A DNA stretch of 64,000 nucleotides from Megaleporinus macrocephalus (taxonomy: Eukaryota > Chordata > Actinopteri > Characiformes > Anostomidae): assembly GCA_021613375.1 (NCBI GenBank), contig CM038705.1, positions 11,174,711-11,238,710 of the forward strand. Direction: 5' to 3'. Under the pieces are notes generated by a model that was not told the DNA's origin, did no database searches, and saw only the letters and a program-made list of their open reading frames with translations. Within the stretch, counting starts at the first letter, position 1; each line of letters starts with the position of its first letter. Shown here piece after piece: positions 11,734-25,400 of this stretch. A program made the translations under genes and the position numbers.

Positions 11734-11769
<36 letters not shown>
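11708..11769. repeat. (CA)n microsatellite
   Basis: ACACACAC interrupted by ATCCACCC and AT. About 60 bp. Confidence 0.9.
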
Positions 11770-11773
<4 letters not shown>

Positions 11774-12054
11774 TACATTCTATCATCATCTCTTCATATC
11801 TTATTATTCTGTTGCATTAATTAGCTAATACACATACAGACAGCACTACTCTAACACCTTGACTTTAATAACACACAACCAATGGCACAGCAGCTACAGC
11901 TTCTCTCACTCTTTCTTTTTCTACTATAATCTTTAGGGGGTGCTTTACACTAGGGCTAGCTACTCCCCTGATTAATACATTCTCTTGGCAAAAGGTATGT
12001 TGTAGAAAATATCACTTGTTAATGTTATTATGAAAAAGTATTTCTGGTAGCAAT

Positions 12055-12368
12055 GTGTTGATTGTTGTAAACATATCATAAGATAAAAAATCAAAATATA
12101 TACAATTGGCAAATAACTTGCTTTGTTTTAAGAAATATGCCCAAAAATTTACTAGATGAAATTGTTTTAATTAATGAATTCATTCATTCATTTATTCATT
12201 CATTCAGTAAGACATAAGTCATCGTATAACAACAATCGCAACATGAGAAATAATCAATAACTTAACTAAGTTTGGGATAATTGCTGAGATGTTACTTTTT
12301 ACAGTGTGTTATTTGTATTTATTCAAATATTGTAATGATTGCTGTAAACATATCACATATAAGATTAA

Positions 12369-12461
<93 letters not shown>

Positions 12462-12560
12462 GATTGGCAAATAACTTGCTTTGTTTTACAAAATATGCCC
12501 AAAAATTTACTAGATGAAATTGTTTATTCATTCATTCATTTATTCAGTTATTTGTATTTA
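12055..12560. repeat. local tandem duplication with a TA tract expanded in one copy only
   Basis: Copy 1 (about 12058-12206) and copy 2 (about 12335-12546) share ATTGGCAAATAACTTGCTTT, then AAATATGCCCAAAAATTTAC, then TAGATGAAATTGTTT and the ATTCATTCATTTATTCA tail. Copy 1 has only AATATATACA where copy 2 has a (TA)n of about 90 bp at 12369-12457. Confidence 0.85.
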
Positions 12561-13600
12561 TTCGAATATTGTTTTTTTCTGAGCAGAAACTTTTAATCCA
12601 GATAAGCATATTTTTAAACCTTTTCTTTAATTTTTTAACTGTTGTTTAAAACAATTACAGAGTACTACTTACTAAAATATTCATTACATATAAGTACTTG
12701 GTAAAAAAATAGTTATGTATGTCAATATGTTTTCAGTAGGATAGCGACCATAACGGACCCTCAGGGTCAGAGGCTCCTGGGCGATGACCCAACTAACCCA
12801 GTCGGTAATCCACCCCTGTTTAAGGCTCCAGGGCACACGTCTCCTCTAACACACCTGAACATTTGAGAGCTGCTCATTCCTGGCGCAGATGAAAGTTTGA
12901 TTGATTTTCTTGCTTTAAATCAGCGCTTTGATTATGTGATCAGTGCTTAAAGCAGTTATTATTGTCCTGATCAGTGTCTGGCTCCATCAGCGGTTCACAG
13001 CGATGCTGAGCTGGGAGCGCTGCTAATTGGAGGTGTAACCCTCAGCCAGCCGCTTTATTAGATTGCCCTGCATCGATCCTCGCTGCCACACCGTTGACTC
13101 ATTTCCACACGGGGAAGAAGTGGGGGGAGGAGGGGTCGATACGCACTGATTCAATCCAGCGAGTAACAGAAAAAAACTGTAATTTATAGTAATCAGAAAG
13201 GCAAATATTTTAAATGTGAGAATGCCGCCCCTGTGTGGCCTTCCACAGCATTGCATGGCGTTAGAGCGATGATGTCCAAATCCTGTGACTGAATATCCAA
13301 TAATGTCTGATTTGTCTAGAAATAATATTCCAATTTTGGTAGCATCTATGCTGTTACATATGTCATACTTATAAATAGCAAATACATCAGACAGTAGACA
13401 AAAAGTAGTCATATTCTATCATATATCTTCTCACTGTCCAAAGAAAAACGTACTTCCATTTTTGTTGATTTTCATTTGTCTGTATCAACTGAATGCAGCA
13501 TCTGGCCTGTATATCCTGTAAAAGTTTCATAATGAATGGACCAATAGAAATGCTCCAAAATCACTTAGAATAAAACTCTCTTTAGATTAATGTAGTAATG
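12560..13600. other. no recognised gene or element
   Basis: Mixed-composition sequence. A 129-codon open frame on the minus strand (13412-13023) shows no domain, no splice context and low-complexity PPPPTSSP-type content, so it is not called. Confidence 0.4.
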
Positions 13601-13604
13601 TCTG

Positions 13605-14301
13605 CATACCACCAAGAAGGACCAACCACATCCAACAGGATTAACTGTGGACGCAAGAGGAAGCTGTCTGAGAGGGATGTTGGGGTGCTCTAACCCGGAT
13701 TGTATGTAAAAAAACATAAAACCATGGCTGCCCAAATCACGGCAGAATCAAATGTGCACCTCAGCTTCTCCTGTTTCACCAGAACTGTCCATCAGGAGCT
13801 CCACAGGGTCATATCATGACATTACCTTGGCCCAATACTTGTGCTAGATGGGCGCTGCCAAGGACTACCGAACCATTCTGGAGGACCATGTGCATCCAAT
13901 GGTTCAAACATTGTATTCTGAAGGTGGTGCCGTGTATCAGGATGACAATGCACCAATACACACAGCAGGACTGGTGAAAGACTGCTTTGATGAACATAAA
14001 AGTGAAGTTGAACATCTCCCATGGCCTGCACAGTCACCAGATCTGAATATTATTGAGCCACTTTGGGGTGTTTTGGAGGAGCGAGTCAGGAAACATTTTC
14101 CTCCACCAGCATCATGTAGTAACCTGGTCACTATCCTGCAAGAAGAATGGCTTAAAATCCCTCTGACCACTGTACAGGACTTGTATACGTCATTCCCAAG
14201 ACGAACTGATGCTGTATTGGCCGCAAAAGGAGGCCCTACACCATACTAATACATTATTGTGGTCTAAAACCAGGTGTTTCAGTTTTATTGTCCAACCCCT
14301 G
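13605..14301 (+). mobile_element. 5'-truncated Tc1-like transposon
   Basis: The right end, GTTTTATTGTCCAACCCCTG followed by TA, is a Tc1-like terminus ending at 14301. No matching left end was found. Transposase pieces start near 13612 (PPRRTNHIQQD-like) in shifted frames and run into the open C-terminal frame at 13848-14249. The stop is 30 bp before the terminal repeat region, as in intact relatives. Confidence 0.75.
13848..14249 (+). pseudogene. Tc1-like transposase, C-terminal half (open frame)
   Basis: The 133 open codons carry the second Asp and the Glu of the DDE catalytic triad: YQDDNAPIHTA near residues 29-39 and WPAQSPDLNIIEPLWGV near 58-74. The family's usual C-terminal ending follows (FPRRTDAVLAAKGGPTPY). 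The N-terminal DNA-binding domain and first catalytic Asp are upstream in other frames, interrupted by stops, so this is a broken transposase rather than a gene. The final half is well preserved, suggesting a fairly recent loss. Confidence 0.85.
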
Positions 14302-15475
14302 TATATACTACACTGGGAAGGGTGGAAGATGCTCTGCCCAGAAGGTGCTGGACTCCAAAAGTCCAAAAAAAACCTGTCCTGCACATTACACACCAGTAAG
14401 AGGACAAGGGTAATACTTCACTTGAACCCTCCTTTATAACACTGACATAACCAAGCCATAAACATGTCATGGCACAGATGGTTATAACAGAGTATGCCCA
14501 GTAACATAGTAGTGTAATCTTATCATTATCATTAACCTTCATGGCAGATGCCATAATGTTTGATATCATGACTGGAGAACGTTTTGTGTGGTATGAGCTG
14601 TATATATGTATGTAAAGTTATTAATATTGACAATGCAAAATGCATTTAATACAATGTTTATATAAAAATATAAAATAATTTTTATATAGACTTTATATAG
14701 AAGGTATCACACCATAGCTGACCCAAGCATATAAGCTAATAACTATAATAACTGAAAGTATTGTAGGGCACTTCAGATCTTCTGACTCATCAGTGTTCAT
14801 AAGCAGACCATTATTGATACTGTAAATTTGTATTTTTATATTAGGAAACATAGTGTTTTAGTTAATTGCATTCTATATTCATTATCCAATAAATGTTTAA
14901 AAGTTATGTAATGTAATTATGTTATGTAATATGCAGTGAATACTTGTAGTTACGATAAACTTGGCAATTCGTTTTCCAATAAGTATATACGATATGTGCA
15001 TTCAGAAAACAACCCCCGTCTGGCTTCTGAAACAGCTTTGTTTGTGGAAAAGCATACTTGTTTGTGTGTCTACAGGGTCCGTATCACATAAAACCCAATA
15101 TTCATTCCTTGCTTCTCTGAAATAAAAGTTTGATGCAGATCCAAACACTGCGAAAGCTTGAAAACACACTGTTCACGGAGCATATCTGGAAGTATGTTGT
15201 GTTCTACCAAAGATATCACAAAAACCAGCTTATTTACATGTGTCCACCTATTCAGCCTACAGCAGTCTAGCACGGCCTGTTCATAGTGAAGTTATAAGCA
15301 GTGTTTCAGCTCAGACTGCTTAATGAAAAAGGCACAATACAGGACAGCCAATATAAACAGAGCTCAGTTACATACACCCACTGTAAATGCACAGTAACAA
15401 AAACAGCCTGTTTAGGTTTAAACGTTAAGGAAAGGCTGGAAAAAGGTTCGAATGAAATCAGGACTTTGATTGATA
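14302..15475. other. no recognised gene or element
   Basis: AT-rich sequence without clear coding potential, repeat ends or tandem arrays. Confidence 0.4.
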
Positions 15476-15480
15476 GATAT

Positions 15481-15955
15481 ACAGAACCGTGCAAAAGATT
15501 TAGGCACTTGCAGATATTATATTTTTATATTTAATTTGCTCAGAAAAACATTTTACAAACAGTATTACTATAGTAAGTAGTGCTTTATATATGTCATTGT
15601 TATTATTTAACCCTTTCCAAGCTTCTCCTTGTGGAAACAACCCAGTATTATTTACAGTTCACATCTAATACCTGTTTTGACTGCTCAGTACTTCATTAAG
15701 CTAAATCAAAATTGCTGCTGAAGGAACTGAATACATGCATACAATGTCTGGGGAAAAAATCTGAACTCTTTAAACTGCTTAAGTTATGATCTACTTTTTT
15801 TTATAAGATATTTATGTCACTTTGTATTGTATTTATGCTTATTTACTTCTAGCTCTAATGATATCTGGTGTTTTTACTGGTGAAAATACACTTATTGCTG
15901 CAATAAAGGCTTTTAAACTATCAGCTTAGGTGCCTAAAAGCATTATTAATGTAAA
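15481..15955. mobile_element. Tc1-like non-autonomous element (approximate ends)
   Basis: The left end, CAGAACCGTGCAAAAGATTT then AGGCAC, follows TA at 15479-15480. A degenerate inverse, TTAGGTGCCTAAAAGCATT, lies at about 15927-15945. Internally it shares the AAGCTAAATCAAAATTGCTG block with the fragment at 5990-6170. No coding capacity. Confidence 0.6.
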
Positions 15956-16058
15956 TCCACACAAATGTCACACGTCAAATACAGGCAAGTTATTTCAGTG
16001 CTAGATCTAAACATTCAATTAAATCCACACTGATGACTCTTGTTTTGTTATAACCCTG

Positions 16059-16064
16059 TTTATT
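16059..16064 (-). terminator. flad1: flad1 poly(A) signal
   Basis: AATAAA on the minus strand about 300 nt after the flad1 stop codon. It is the first canonical hexamer after the stop and would give a short 3' UTR that includes a (GA)n tract. Confidence 0.6.
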
Positions 16065-16197
16065 ATACAGACCTTTGGTCACTCTCACTGTCATATATAC
16101 ACACTGTATACAGCTAAACAATCTGAAATGATTCAAACAGAGAGAAAGAAAACAAACTAATTTAATACAAATTACAATCTAATGAGGCAATCACATC

Positions 16198-16200
<3 letters not shown>

Positions 16201-16262
<62 letters not shown>
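16201..16262. repeat. (CT)n microsatellite in the flad1 3' UTR
   Basis: About 60 bp of CT with one TTTCT interruption. In the flad1 mRNA it reads as (GA)n, starting about 100 nt after the stop codon. Confidence 0.95.
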
Positions 16263-16264
<2 letters not shown>

Positions 16265-16359
16265 CTCTCTCACAGACTCATACACGCTCTTCATGACTGC
16301 TGAGTTTTAAAAAGGCATTGATATTTTCAACTTCTGCTATTTTCTTCATTTCCCCATCA

Positions 16360-16495
16360 TCACGCCCGAGAGTTGCGTTCTTCCTCTTCTTTCTCCAGCT
16401 GGTAGGCGGGTTTATAGCGGGTCACACCTCGGTCGTCCACCACCTGTAGTGAAGGGTTCCTAAAGGTGTTGTCCATACTGCCCAGTGACGTATAG
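16360..16495 (-). CDS. flad1: flad1 coding exon 7 (C-terminus)
   Basis: The acceptor is gttgtag before 16495 and the TGA stop is at 16362-16360. It encodes residues 477-521 ([16 protein letters not shown] to EEEERNSRA). The YTSLGS and RNPSL segments and the YKPAYQLE motif match the conserved end of animal FAD synthases. Confidence 0.95.
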
Positions 16496-19400
16496 CTACA
16501 ACACAGACAAAGTTACAGGCTGATTATTATCAAATAGGGCCTAAACCTGAATATCAAAATTGTCATCAATTTTAAGCTGCTAGGTATAATTTAAGGTGGT
16601 CAAGAATTAAACCTTAAACCGATTCCAGCAGTTTTAGTTAAATAGGGTTTTACTGACGGATATGATTGTGAATTGTCAATTTTCAATAGCCAAATTACTC
16701 ATACGAACTCATAAACAGAATAAACTCAACTTGTTTAAATATAAAATAAATCAATTAACACTTGACTGTAAAGCAGTCCAACTGAGGAAATGATCAGTGA
16801 TGATTCAGCTAATTCTCTACTGTATATAAACAAGTGCAGCCACCATCCATTTAGCCAATCAGGAGTAGACTGGCCCTTATCACAAACGGCAAACATATAA
16901 CATCACTCTTTCTCTTATTTAATCCATAACAGTTTAAGTAATAAAGAAAATAGTTCTGTGTTTTCTTTTTTACATTCATTCAAATGCAAATGTTTGAACA
17001 CCTGTCTCTGTTTGGTTGATTTTCTAAATAGAAATAAGTGAACGGGGGCCTACTACGTTCATTTTCAATATACATCATTTTATTTTGGACGTCTACTGCA
17101 ATAAATTTGCATGCCTCATTCTATACATTCTGCTCTGTTACACTTCCTGTGTCTTTAAGCCCCGCCTCCTGATGAGCCCAGTGTGTTTCTATTGATCAGC
17201 TTGCCTGCTCTGTTCTAACCGGTCAAGTTCTGCCCCCACACCACTGCGACTGTTCTTACACTGGCCCCCGTTCTGCAGTATCAGTTTGAATCAGAGTCTG
17301 ATCCTGAAAGTCAGGTAGAACAAGCAGGTAGATTCAACTTCGTAAGCTAGTTAGTGGGGTTTGTTGTTACTTCTTTTTTAACTCTCTGTGTGTTATGTGA
17401 GAGACTGTCAAGCTTGCTGGTAGGCGGGGAATAAGGATTGTGTTACGAGATGATGTCACCTTGTAACAGAGAAACGGGCTTGGAATTCTAACAAGGCAGC
17501 GGGGGAAAGTGGTTTCTGCTAGAGAGAGTTTCTCCCTGTGATGTGTATATTGAGCTTTACAACTTTTCAGACAGCTTTTCTAACAAGCACAAAAAGCTAC
17601 AACACACTAAACCAGAACGGTTTATTATGTGTTTTTCAGCACATCCTGTTCAAGCAACAAAATCATTATGGCATTTTAATATGTTGTAAATATTTAACAC
17701 AACTGAAAATATAATTATGTGCCATAATATAGGTACAAATGTTATGTTTTGCTTGGGGAAAAGGTCCATTGTGTATAGTTTGTTTTATCGTGTATATCAG
17801 TGGTCACTAATAGACGGACTGCGGTCCGGATCTGGACCCAGACATTGTCCAATGCGGACCCAAACTGATAAACTATTGATAAGGATTTAATTTACTGTTT
17901 ATTTTAAGCGGCAGAGCTGCTTTTCTAGTCGAACAGGCAAGGTACGAAGCGAGAAGCAGCAGTCGGAGAAAGGCTCATTCAGACGACGTGCTAAAAGAAA
18001 GAAAAGTCGGTGGTGGAAAACGACTTTCCAACCAGGAATGGACCGAGACATGTTTATTCTTTCCACAGTAAACGGCACTGACTCAAAGCACAAGTTAGAA
18101 TTGATGATAGTCCAGACCTTGGCCAGAAAAACTGTTCTGTAACTGGACCTTACTGAACTCTAATTAAATACCCCTGGTGTATATCGTTTGAGTGGAAAGC
18201 CAAAATTGTGTGAGCTAAGTCTGTTCTCATTATAAGTTGTAACAAGCTGGTCCTTTTTCTTATCTGGCTAAGTAATATACTGGCCGAGCCCTTCAAACAA
18301 GGACACTCTATGAGAGAAAGTGATGAAAGGAGCCTCACCCTTTGTCATACAGAATACAGTACGGCACATAGAGGGTCCTCAGGAATGACCATATGTCATG
18401 ATACGTCCAGTCCTAAAGAGAAACAGACAAAAACAATCTCATGTGAGCATTAGCTTGCATTCTTCTCCACACATTTGGTCCATAGCGAGGGCTTGTAAAC
18501 ATTAGTGATGAGAATTTTGTGGTCAAATATTTAAACATGAAAACAACCGAGTCTCCTCAGAAAGTTCAGTGGACATCATCACAGCTATTATACGTTTTAA
18601 AACATGGCCAGTGACCTCTTATTCATAGGTCTTTTGTTTACACCTTTGATTCTTTGTTAAATATGTCAGTGTGAACGCAAAGAAAAGCAAAACAGGACTA
18701 AAATGCAACAATGAATCTTTTTCTGCTTTTGGTCTTGGCCAGAGCAACCCAACAATTAGCATGGATGGAAGTGGCGTGTCCCCACCAATATCCAGCGATT
18801 ATTGAATTGTCTCCAGTAATAATTTGAGCCCCTCCAAAAAAAACAACGCAATCTGACAACATCTCATTAACCTAGAGGTGCAGAAAGGGTTAAATCACGT
18901 TCTCTACTGGAGTCCTATCTCCCTGTAACTGTGATTGTCTTTCCCTGCTGTCACGTGAGACTCTGTAGCTACATTTGGTTGTTAGCAGCGCCTTCCCAGT
19001 CACATGTGAGACTCACTGTGCAGGACTCAGATGCAACGGGGGCAGCAAAAAAGAAGGATACATAGGTTCCCACCAATGTCAAGAGCAAATCTACACGCTT
19101 GAGATTTATTATCAACGTCCCTCAACTTCACCGCCACTAGGTTTATGCATGTTACAATTTCTCAACAGGTTGAATTTATACTGCTGTGCATTAAAACTGC
19201 AACACTGGGGGGAAAAAGGCATCATATGCATCCCAAAGTAAGAGTGTTAAAAAACAATCACAAGCGCAGTGCATTCATGAGTTTTGCCCCCTAGACTTCG
19301 ATAAACGTGCTCGTAATCAGTGTTCACCTAGTAACCCAATCAAACACACCCCAAACCAAGGTAACAGTCTACTTCCAGCTTTCAGACTTTAAACGAGGCA

Positions 19401-22400
19401 GACTGTTCGGGACTGCATAGAAGCCAGATTTCCTTCCGATGCCGCTCTTGTTAGACAGAATGACAACAATGATGAGAGACCACCTCTCAGATAAAACAAA
19501 TAAAGACCTATTCATACTCAGCATTAAATACGGATAGGCATGGAGCTTTCTGTACGTACTCTGAGTAATTTTTTTGTGTAATTTGAACATTTTCGGAAAG
19601 CTTACTGACACGGAGGGGACGGAGCAGTACCGCTGCAGACCGTGGGGGCAGTGCAAGACGTGACCACTTCCATACGAACACAAGGAAGAAGAAATGGCGG
19701 GACTTTTTGAAGACTGGAGGTGTGTCTGAAATCGTGTACTTGATCAGTAGGTACTCAGCTGGAGCTAGAGTGCACTGCCTGTCTGTTAAAGCAGTGCACT
19801 CTTTCAGTGTGCGAGTGTTTAGTATCCACGCAACCTCGGACACACTACGTCCACCATCTCACCAACGTCCTGTGACGCAAGACGTCAGACCATCACAGTA
19901 AAGGTCCCGCTATTCATTTAAAAGCCCCGTTTAGTGACGGATTTAGAGGCTGTTTGTGACACCGTTCTGCATGTTTGTCTAAATATCTACTCACGCGGTG
20001 CCTGGCTGTAGCTCAGAGAAGACAAAACAGGAGGAATGTAATCATTGTTTACCTCAGAAGCAGCACTAACTCCTGTAGCGGAAGTTTAAGATTCAAGATT
20101 CAAGAGTTTTATTGTCATATGTACAGCAGAACAGACAGTTACACTGTACAATGAAATTCTTACTTTGCTGCTCCTCCATTCACCAATAGATAAAGATAAC
20201 AAAAAAAAGAAATAATAAAAAATATATACAAAATATACAAAGTATAACAATATAAGTTGAAGTAGATAAAAGTATTTTTATAGTTAAAGAAAAAATAAAA
20301 GTTATGAGTGCTTTTATGTGCAAGTATGAAAAGCAGCAGCCATAAAGTGCAAGTCACAGTAACAAATGTAAACAATAATGTTTGTGCGAGTAGTGAATGT
20401 AAACAGTATTGTATGTAAGCAGCAGTACAGTGAGTGTAAGGTGCAGTTAAAACCAGTTAAGTTTACTAGCCATAGCTACGTACACACAGCCGGCGTACCG
20501 CGTTTCACCACACGTTTTCCTCGGTTACGAATTCCTCCGCTTCTAATTCCTCCACTTCTAATTCCCCCGCTTCTAATTCCCCCGCTTCTAATTCCTCCGC
20601 TTCTAATTCCTCCGCTTCTAATTCCTCCGCTCCTAATTCCTCCGCTTCTAATTCCTCCTCTTCTAATTCCTCCGCTTCTAATTCCTCCGCTTCTAATTCC
20701 CCCGCTTCTAATTCCTCCTCTTCTAATTCCTCCGCTTCTAATTCCTCCGCTTCTAATTCCCCCGCTTCTAATTCCTCCGCTTCTAATTCCTCCGCTTCTA
20801 ATTCCTCCGCTTCTAATTCCTCCTCTTCTAATTCCTCCGCTTCTAATTCCTCCGCTTCTAATTCCTCCTCTTCTAATTCCTCCGCTTCTAATTCCTCCGC
20901 TTCTAATTCCCCCGCTTCTAATTCCTCCGCTTCTAATTCCTCCGCTTCTAATTCCTCCTCTTCTAATTCCCCCGCTTCTAATTCCCCCGCTTCTAATTCC
21001 TCCGCTTCTAATTCCTCCGCTTCTAATTCCTCCTCTTCTAATTCCTCCGCTTCTAATTCCTCCGCTTCTAATTCCTCCGCTTCTAATTCCTCCTCTTCTA
21101 ATTCCTCCGCTTCTAATTCCTCCGCTTCTAATTCCCCCGCTTCTAATTCCTCCGCTTCTAATTCCTCCGCTTCTAATTCCTCCGCTTCTAATTCCTCCGC
21201 TTCTAATTCCTCCGCTTCTAATTCCTCCGCTTCTAATTCCCCCGCTTCTAATTCCTCCTCTTCTAATTCCTCCGCTTCTAATTCCTCCGCTTCTAATTCC
21301 CCCGCTTCTAATTCCTCCGCTTCTAATTCCTCCGCTTCTAATTCCTCCGCTTCTAATTCCTCCGCTTCTAATTCCTCCTCTTCTAATTCCTCCTCTTCTA
21401 ATTCCTCCGCTTCTAATTCCTCCGCTTCTAATTCCTCCACTTCTAATTCCTCCGCTTCTAATTCCTCCGCTTCTAATTCCTCCACTTCTAATTCCTCCGC
21501 TTCTAATTCCTCCGCTTCTAATTCCTCCGCTTCTAATTCCTCCACTTCTAATTCCTCCACTTCTAATTCCTCCACTTCTAATTCCTCCTCTTCTAATTCC
21601 TCCGCTTCTAATTCCTCCGCTTCTAATTCCTCCTCTTCTAATTCCTCCTCTTCTAATTCCCCCGCTTCTAATTCCTCCGCTTCTAATTCCCCCGCTTCTA
21701 ATTCCTCCGCTTCTAATTCCTCCACTTCTAATTCCTCCGCTTCTAATTCCTCCACTTCTAATTCCTCCTCTTCTAATTCCTCCGCTTCTAATTCCTCCGC
21801 TTCTAATTCCTCCTCTTCTAATTCCTCCTCTTCTAATTCCTCCGCTTCTAATTCCTCCGCTTCTAATTCCTCCGCTTCTAATTCCTCCGCTTCTAATTCC
21901 TCCGCTTCTAATTCCTCCGCTTCTAATTCCTCCTCTTCTAATTCCTCCTCTTCTAATTCCTCCGCTTCTAATTCCCCCGCTTCTAATTCCTCCGCTTCTA
22001 ATTCCTCCGCTTCTAATTCCTCCTCTTCTAATTCCTCCTCTTCTAATTCCTCCGCTTCTAATTCCTCCACTCGATGAGCACTACGTATTCAGACACCCTA
22101 ATCACTCTCGCGCACTGCTTTTGCGTACTGTTCAGTATGGACGTACAGGATTTCGGACGCACCCTGGTTGTGCGAGTTGGTTAGAAATTTTACCCGTGAT
22201 GTAACTTGTAAAACTGTCATATTTTAGATTTTTTTAAGTAAATAAAGATCTAGGAGCTCATCCACCGCCGCCATCTTTGATTTACTCTGAACTGCCCTCT
22301 ACTGGAGGAGTTGCTCAACAGCCATATCAACAGAGCTGACGCAGAGAAGTGACGGTAGTGACGGTTATATCGCTTGAAACGTACGCTGACATTTCCCACG

Positions 22401-25400
22401 TAGAGGGAATATAAATTAGCCTTAAACAGGAGAACCTGAGCCTAACAGTGGAATGAGTCCACTCAACCTCAAGCGTCCAGTGCCACTTCTTCCCTGCCCC
22501 CTTGTTTACCTAATTTGTCCCCATAGAGCACATCTCGGACCCCACCAGCAGCTACACCAGTGAATAAACTTTGGGGATGTTGAATATATATATATATTTT
22601 TTTACAACCTATGGTGTCTGTTTGTGGACACTGACCACACACTAAATGCCACAGGGTTTAGAAGATAGTTTATGGTTTAGCGACACCCATGGTTGAGTTT
22701 TGGCTTAGCAGATCCTGCCCTAGCCCTAAGCTCAGGAGCTCTCTACCGATCTGGCCTGACGGGTCGAGGCAGGTTGACCTATTGTCAGCTAGGACTTAAA
22801 TACAGTGTGTTGCTAGGTTGAGGTTAGACCATGTTCAGACCAGACCAGGGTTGAGCGCTCATAGAACATCTGATCGGCAGTATTCTCCAAATATAGTTAT
22901 ACTCTGAACTGGTCTCCCTCTTCGTTCTGACGGCAAGAAAGAAGTTACAACAGGGAACAGGGTTAAAGACGGCTAAGAAAGTATGAGGAGAAACAGATGG
23001 ACTGGAGCTATGGACCTACAGCGTGCTCCTAAACGATTAGTGGGGCTGATAAGACAGACAATAAGACAGGGGTGTTCCTAATAAAGTGCTCAGTGAGGGT
23101 CTATTCCGCTAAAGAAGCTGTAACTGTTAACACAGAGGCGTTAATGCTGAGAGCTCAAGCTGCAGTCATGGTGTCGACTTCCATTTCCACGGCCTCCTCA
23201 ACCCATTACATGATCCTGCGTTCAAATCAATGGGAGAAATCAAAAGAGCATCTCACGAGATTGGAGTTGTTTTATTTATTTTTTTTACCAGGCTAACAGA
23301 CGCGGCCATTAATAGCAAGAAAGTTTGAAAAGTAAAGCAAGGATCATTTGTAATTTTGACACGCATTTTTGTCTGCTGTTTCAGTTACATAAGCAGCATT
23401 GATTAAGATGATTGAGTTGCTGCACAACAGGCTCTGAAAGCCCATTTATCATTATTCACCATTTATTGCCTTCACTTCATCACGTGTGTGTGTGTGTATG
23501 TGTGTGCGTGACTGAAGAGTTGTTTTGTCGCATAAACAATACTTTCGAGAAAGTTTTCTTTCGTGTTGTATTGATTAACTGTATTGAGAACGTGCGAGTA
23601 TATGCAGTGGAGTCATATACAGCACCGCGCAGTAGTCAGAGACCAACCTTCAGTTTTCATCATCAACTCAACAACATATAGTATTTAAATATTCTGTACT
23701 TGTGTGTCCACTCTTTAACCTTGATTACAGCTTCTATTCTTTTTAGGAGACTCACATTCAATCTTTTAAAGAAACCTGCATGGATAATTTCCAACACCTC
23801 CAAAGTCTAGTCTTAGAAGTTGGTTGCCTTTTCTTCTTCTCATCATCAAAGTGATGAAAAAAAACTACATATGGTTATGTAAATGTCAGCAGGGTTGGGT
23901 ATTGCTCACATGTGACTTAATACTGCTACCCAGAATTCTCAGTTAGGGTGCAGGAGTACTTTTTCCCTGGTGCTGAACTCTCTCTAAAAACAAATGAAAT
24001 TTAAGGTGTTAAATAAACTAATAAAGCTTCTCAGTCGCAACATGTTCCTATTAGGGATGTAACGATACACTCTACTCACGATATGACTCATGATATGATT
24101 TTCGCACAATTATTATTTTTTTCACAAATTATGACTCAAAGTTTCCTTTTATTTTTTATCTATAACTAAACTACACAATGCTGTATTTTGCTGTATTTTA
24201 TCTTTAGGAAAGTAAACTGAAGTATATACGGGTTCATAATAGGGCTGTGTTTTGGCAAAAACCTGACGATACGATTCATATCGTGATACAGCGGTCACGA
24301 TTCAATATATCCTGATATATTGCGATACTGCAAGCAAAGATATCTATTGCAATTTTTCAAATCCTACTATTAAAATACACCACTATATAAACAGGTTTAT
24401 CAGTGCTTACAATAGCATTGCACCCTTGTGCTGCTTGTTAATGTTGGAGTGGAGCTGAAAATGAATTACAACACTGCCATCTAGTGGTCAGAGGTTTAAA
24501 CACAACACAAAATGATTCACTGTCTGCCAGGTATCTGTGTATTGATACTGTGTTTTTGAGAATCGATACAGTATTACTAAACATAATATCCCGATATTCT
24601 ATGTTTTCGATATTTTCTTACAACCCTAGTTCATAAGAAGTGATAAGACTATTAAATCATTATTAAGTGAAATAAACCAAAGTTTTAATCTAGCTCTCCT
24701 GTTGGCTCCTCTTCGTCCACCATGTTTGTTTGTAGTTTGAGAGGCTGTTCATAGCGAGCGGTCAGTCACGAAACCAGGTGCCATCAGACAGTAGTCAAAC
24801 TGTCTCTGAAAACTCAAGCGCGGAGAGCAGCTGACGGTAGTGCAGTTTGCATGCAAGAAAAAAATATCAAAGCGAAAGAGAAAAACACAGCAAAGGATGT
24901 AAAGACATGTGTTTATGAAAAACGCATGTGCAGTTCTTCTTTCTGCGTTCATGAGTTTCACACTTGCACGAGTGAAAACGTGCAGGTTTATATTTTTCAC
25001 CTTGCGTTTTTTCCGAGCCCTAGTTTTGACTCTGATGTGATGCCCAACATACAACTAACAAGACGTACTGGGGTCAAACAAGCGAGGTAGACTGCACCAG
25101 CGCCCTCTACTGTTTCAAAAGGCTATCCATTCATTTTACATCTCAATCGATTTCAGTCACAGCATATTTGCATCGGTTATTAACTGTCTGGCCATGCATC
25201 GTTACATCCCTAGCTCCTATCTTTTATAACCGTTACACACCACACCAAATAACACCCCTCTCCAGCTCCCTCCCCTCCCAAAATCACCCCTACAACCTCC
25301 AGCCTGGCTAAGTGTTGAAAATTTCCAGTTAACGCCAGCCAACTCAGTAACAAAGGTCTAACACCACTTTATCCCACTAGCTAATGAGCTACCACCAGAC

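Larger units (their letters stand above)
19722..22165. mobile_element. terminal-inverted-repeat DNA element hosting a LINE tail and a 15-bp minisatellite
   Basis: The left end, AGGTGTGTCTGAAATCGTGT then ACTT, is mirrored by GTACAGGATTTCGGACGCAC then CCTGG at about 22141-22165. No transposase frame. Between the ends lie a LINE-type tail (20085-20340) and the 15-bp array. The superfamily is not assigned because target duplications are unclear. Confidence 0.55.

Noticed and set aside
13023..13412. 129-codon minus-strand frame
   Set aside because: No family resemblance, proline/serine low-complexity part, no splice support.
20378..22204. 608-codon plus-strand frame of LIPPL repeats and 521-codon minus-strand frame of ELEAE repeats
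   Set aside because: Both arise from a stop-free 15-bp unit whose period is divisible by three. There are no flanking domains or splice sites, and the array is in a flad1 intron.
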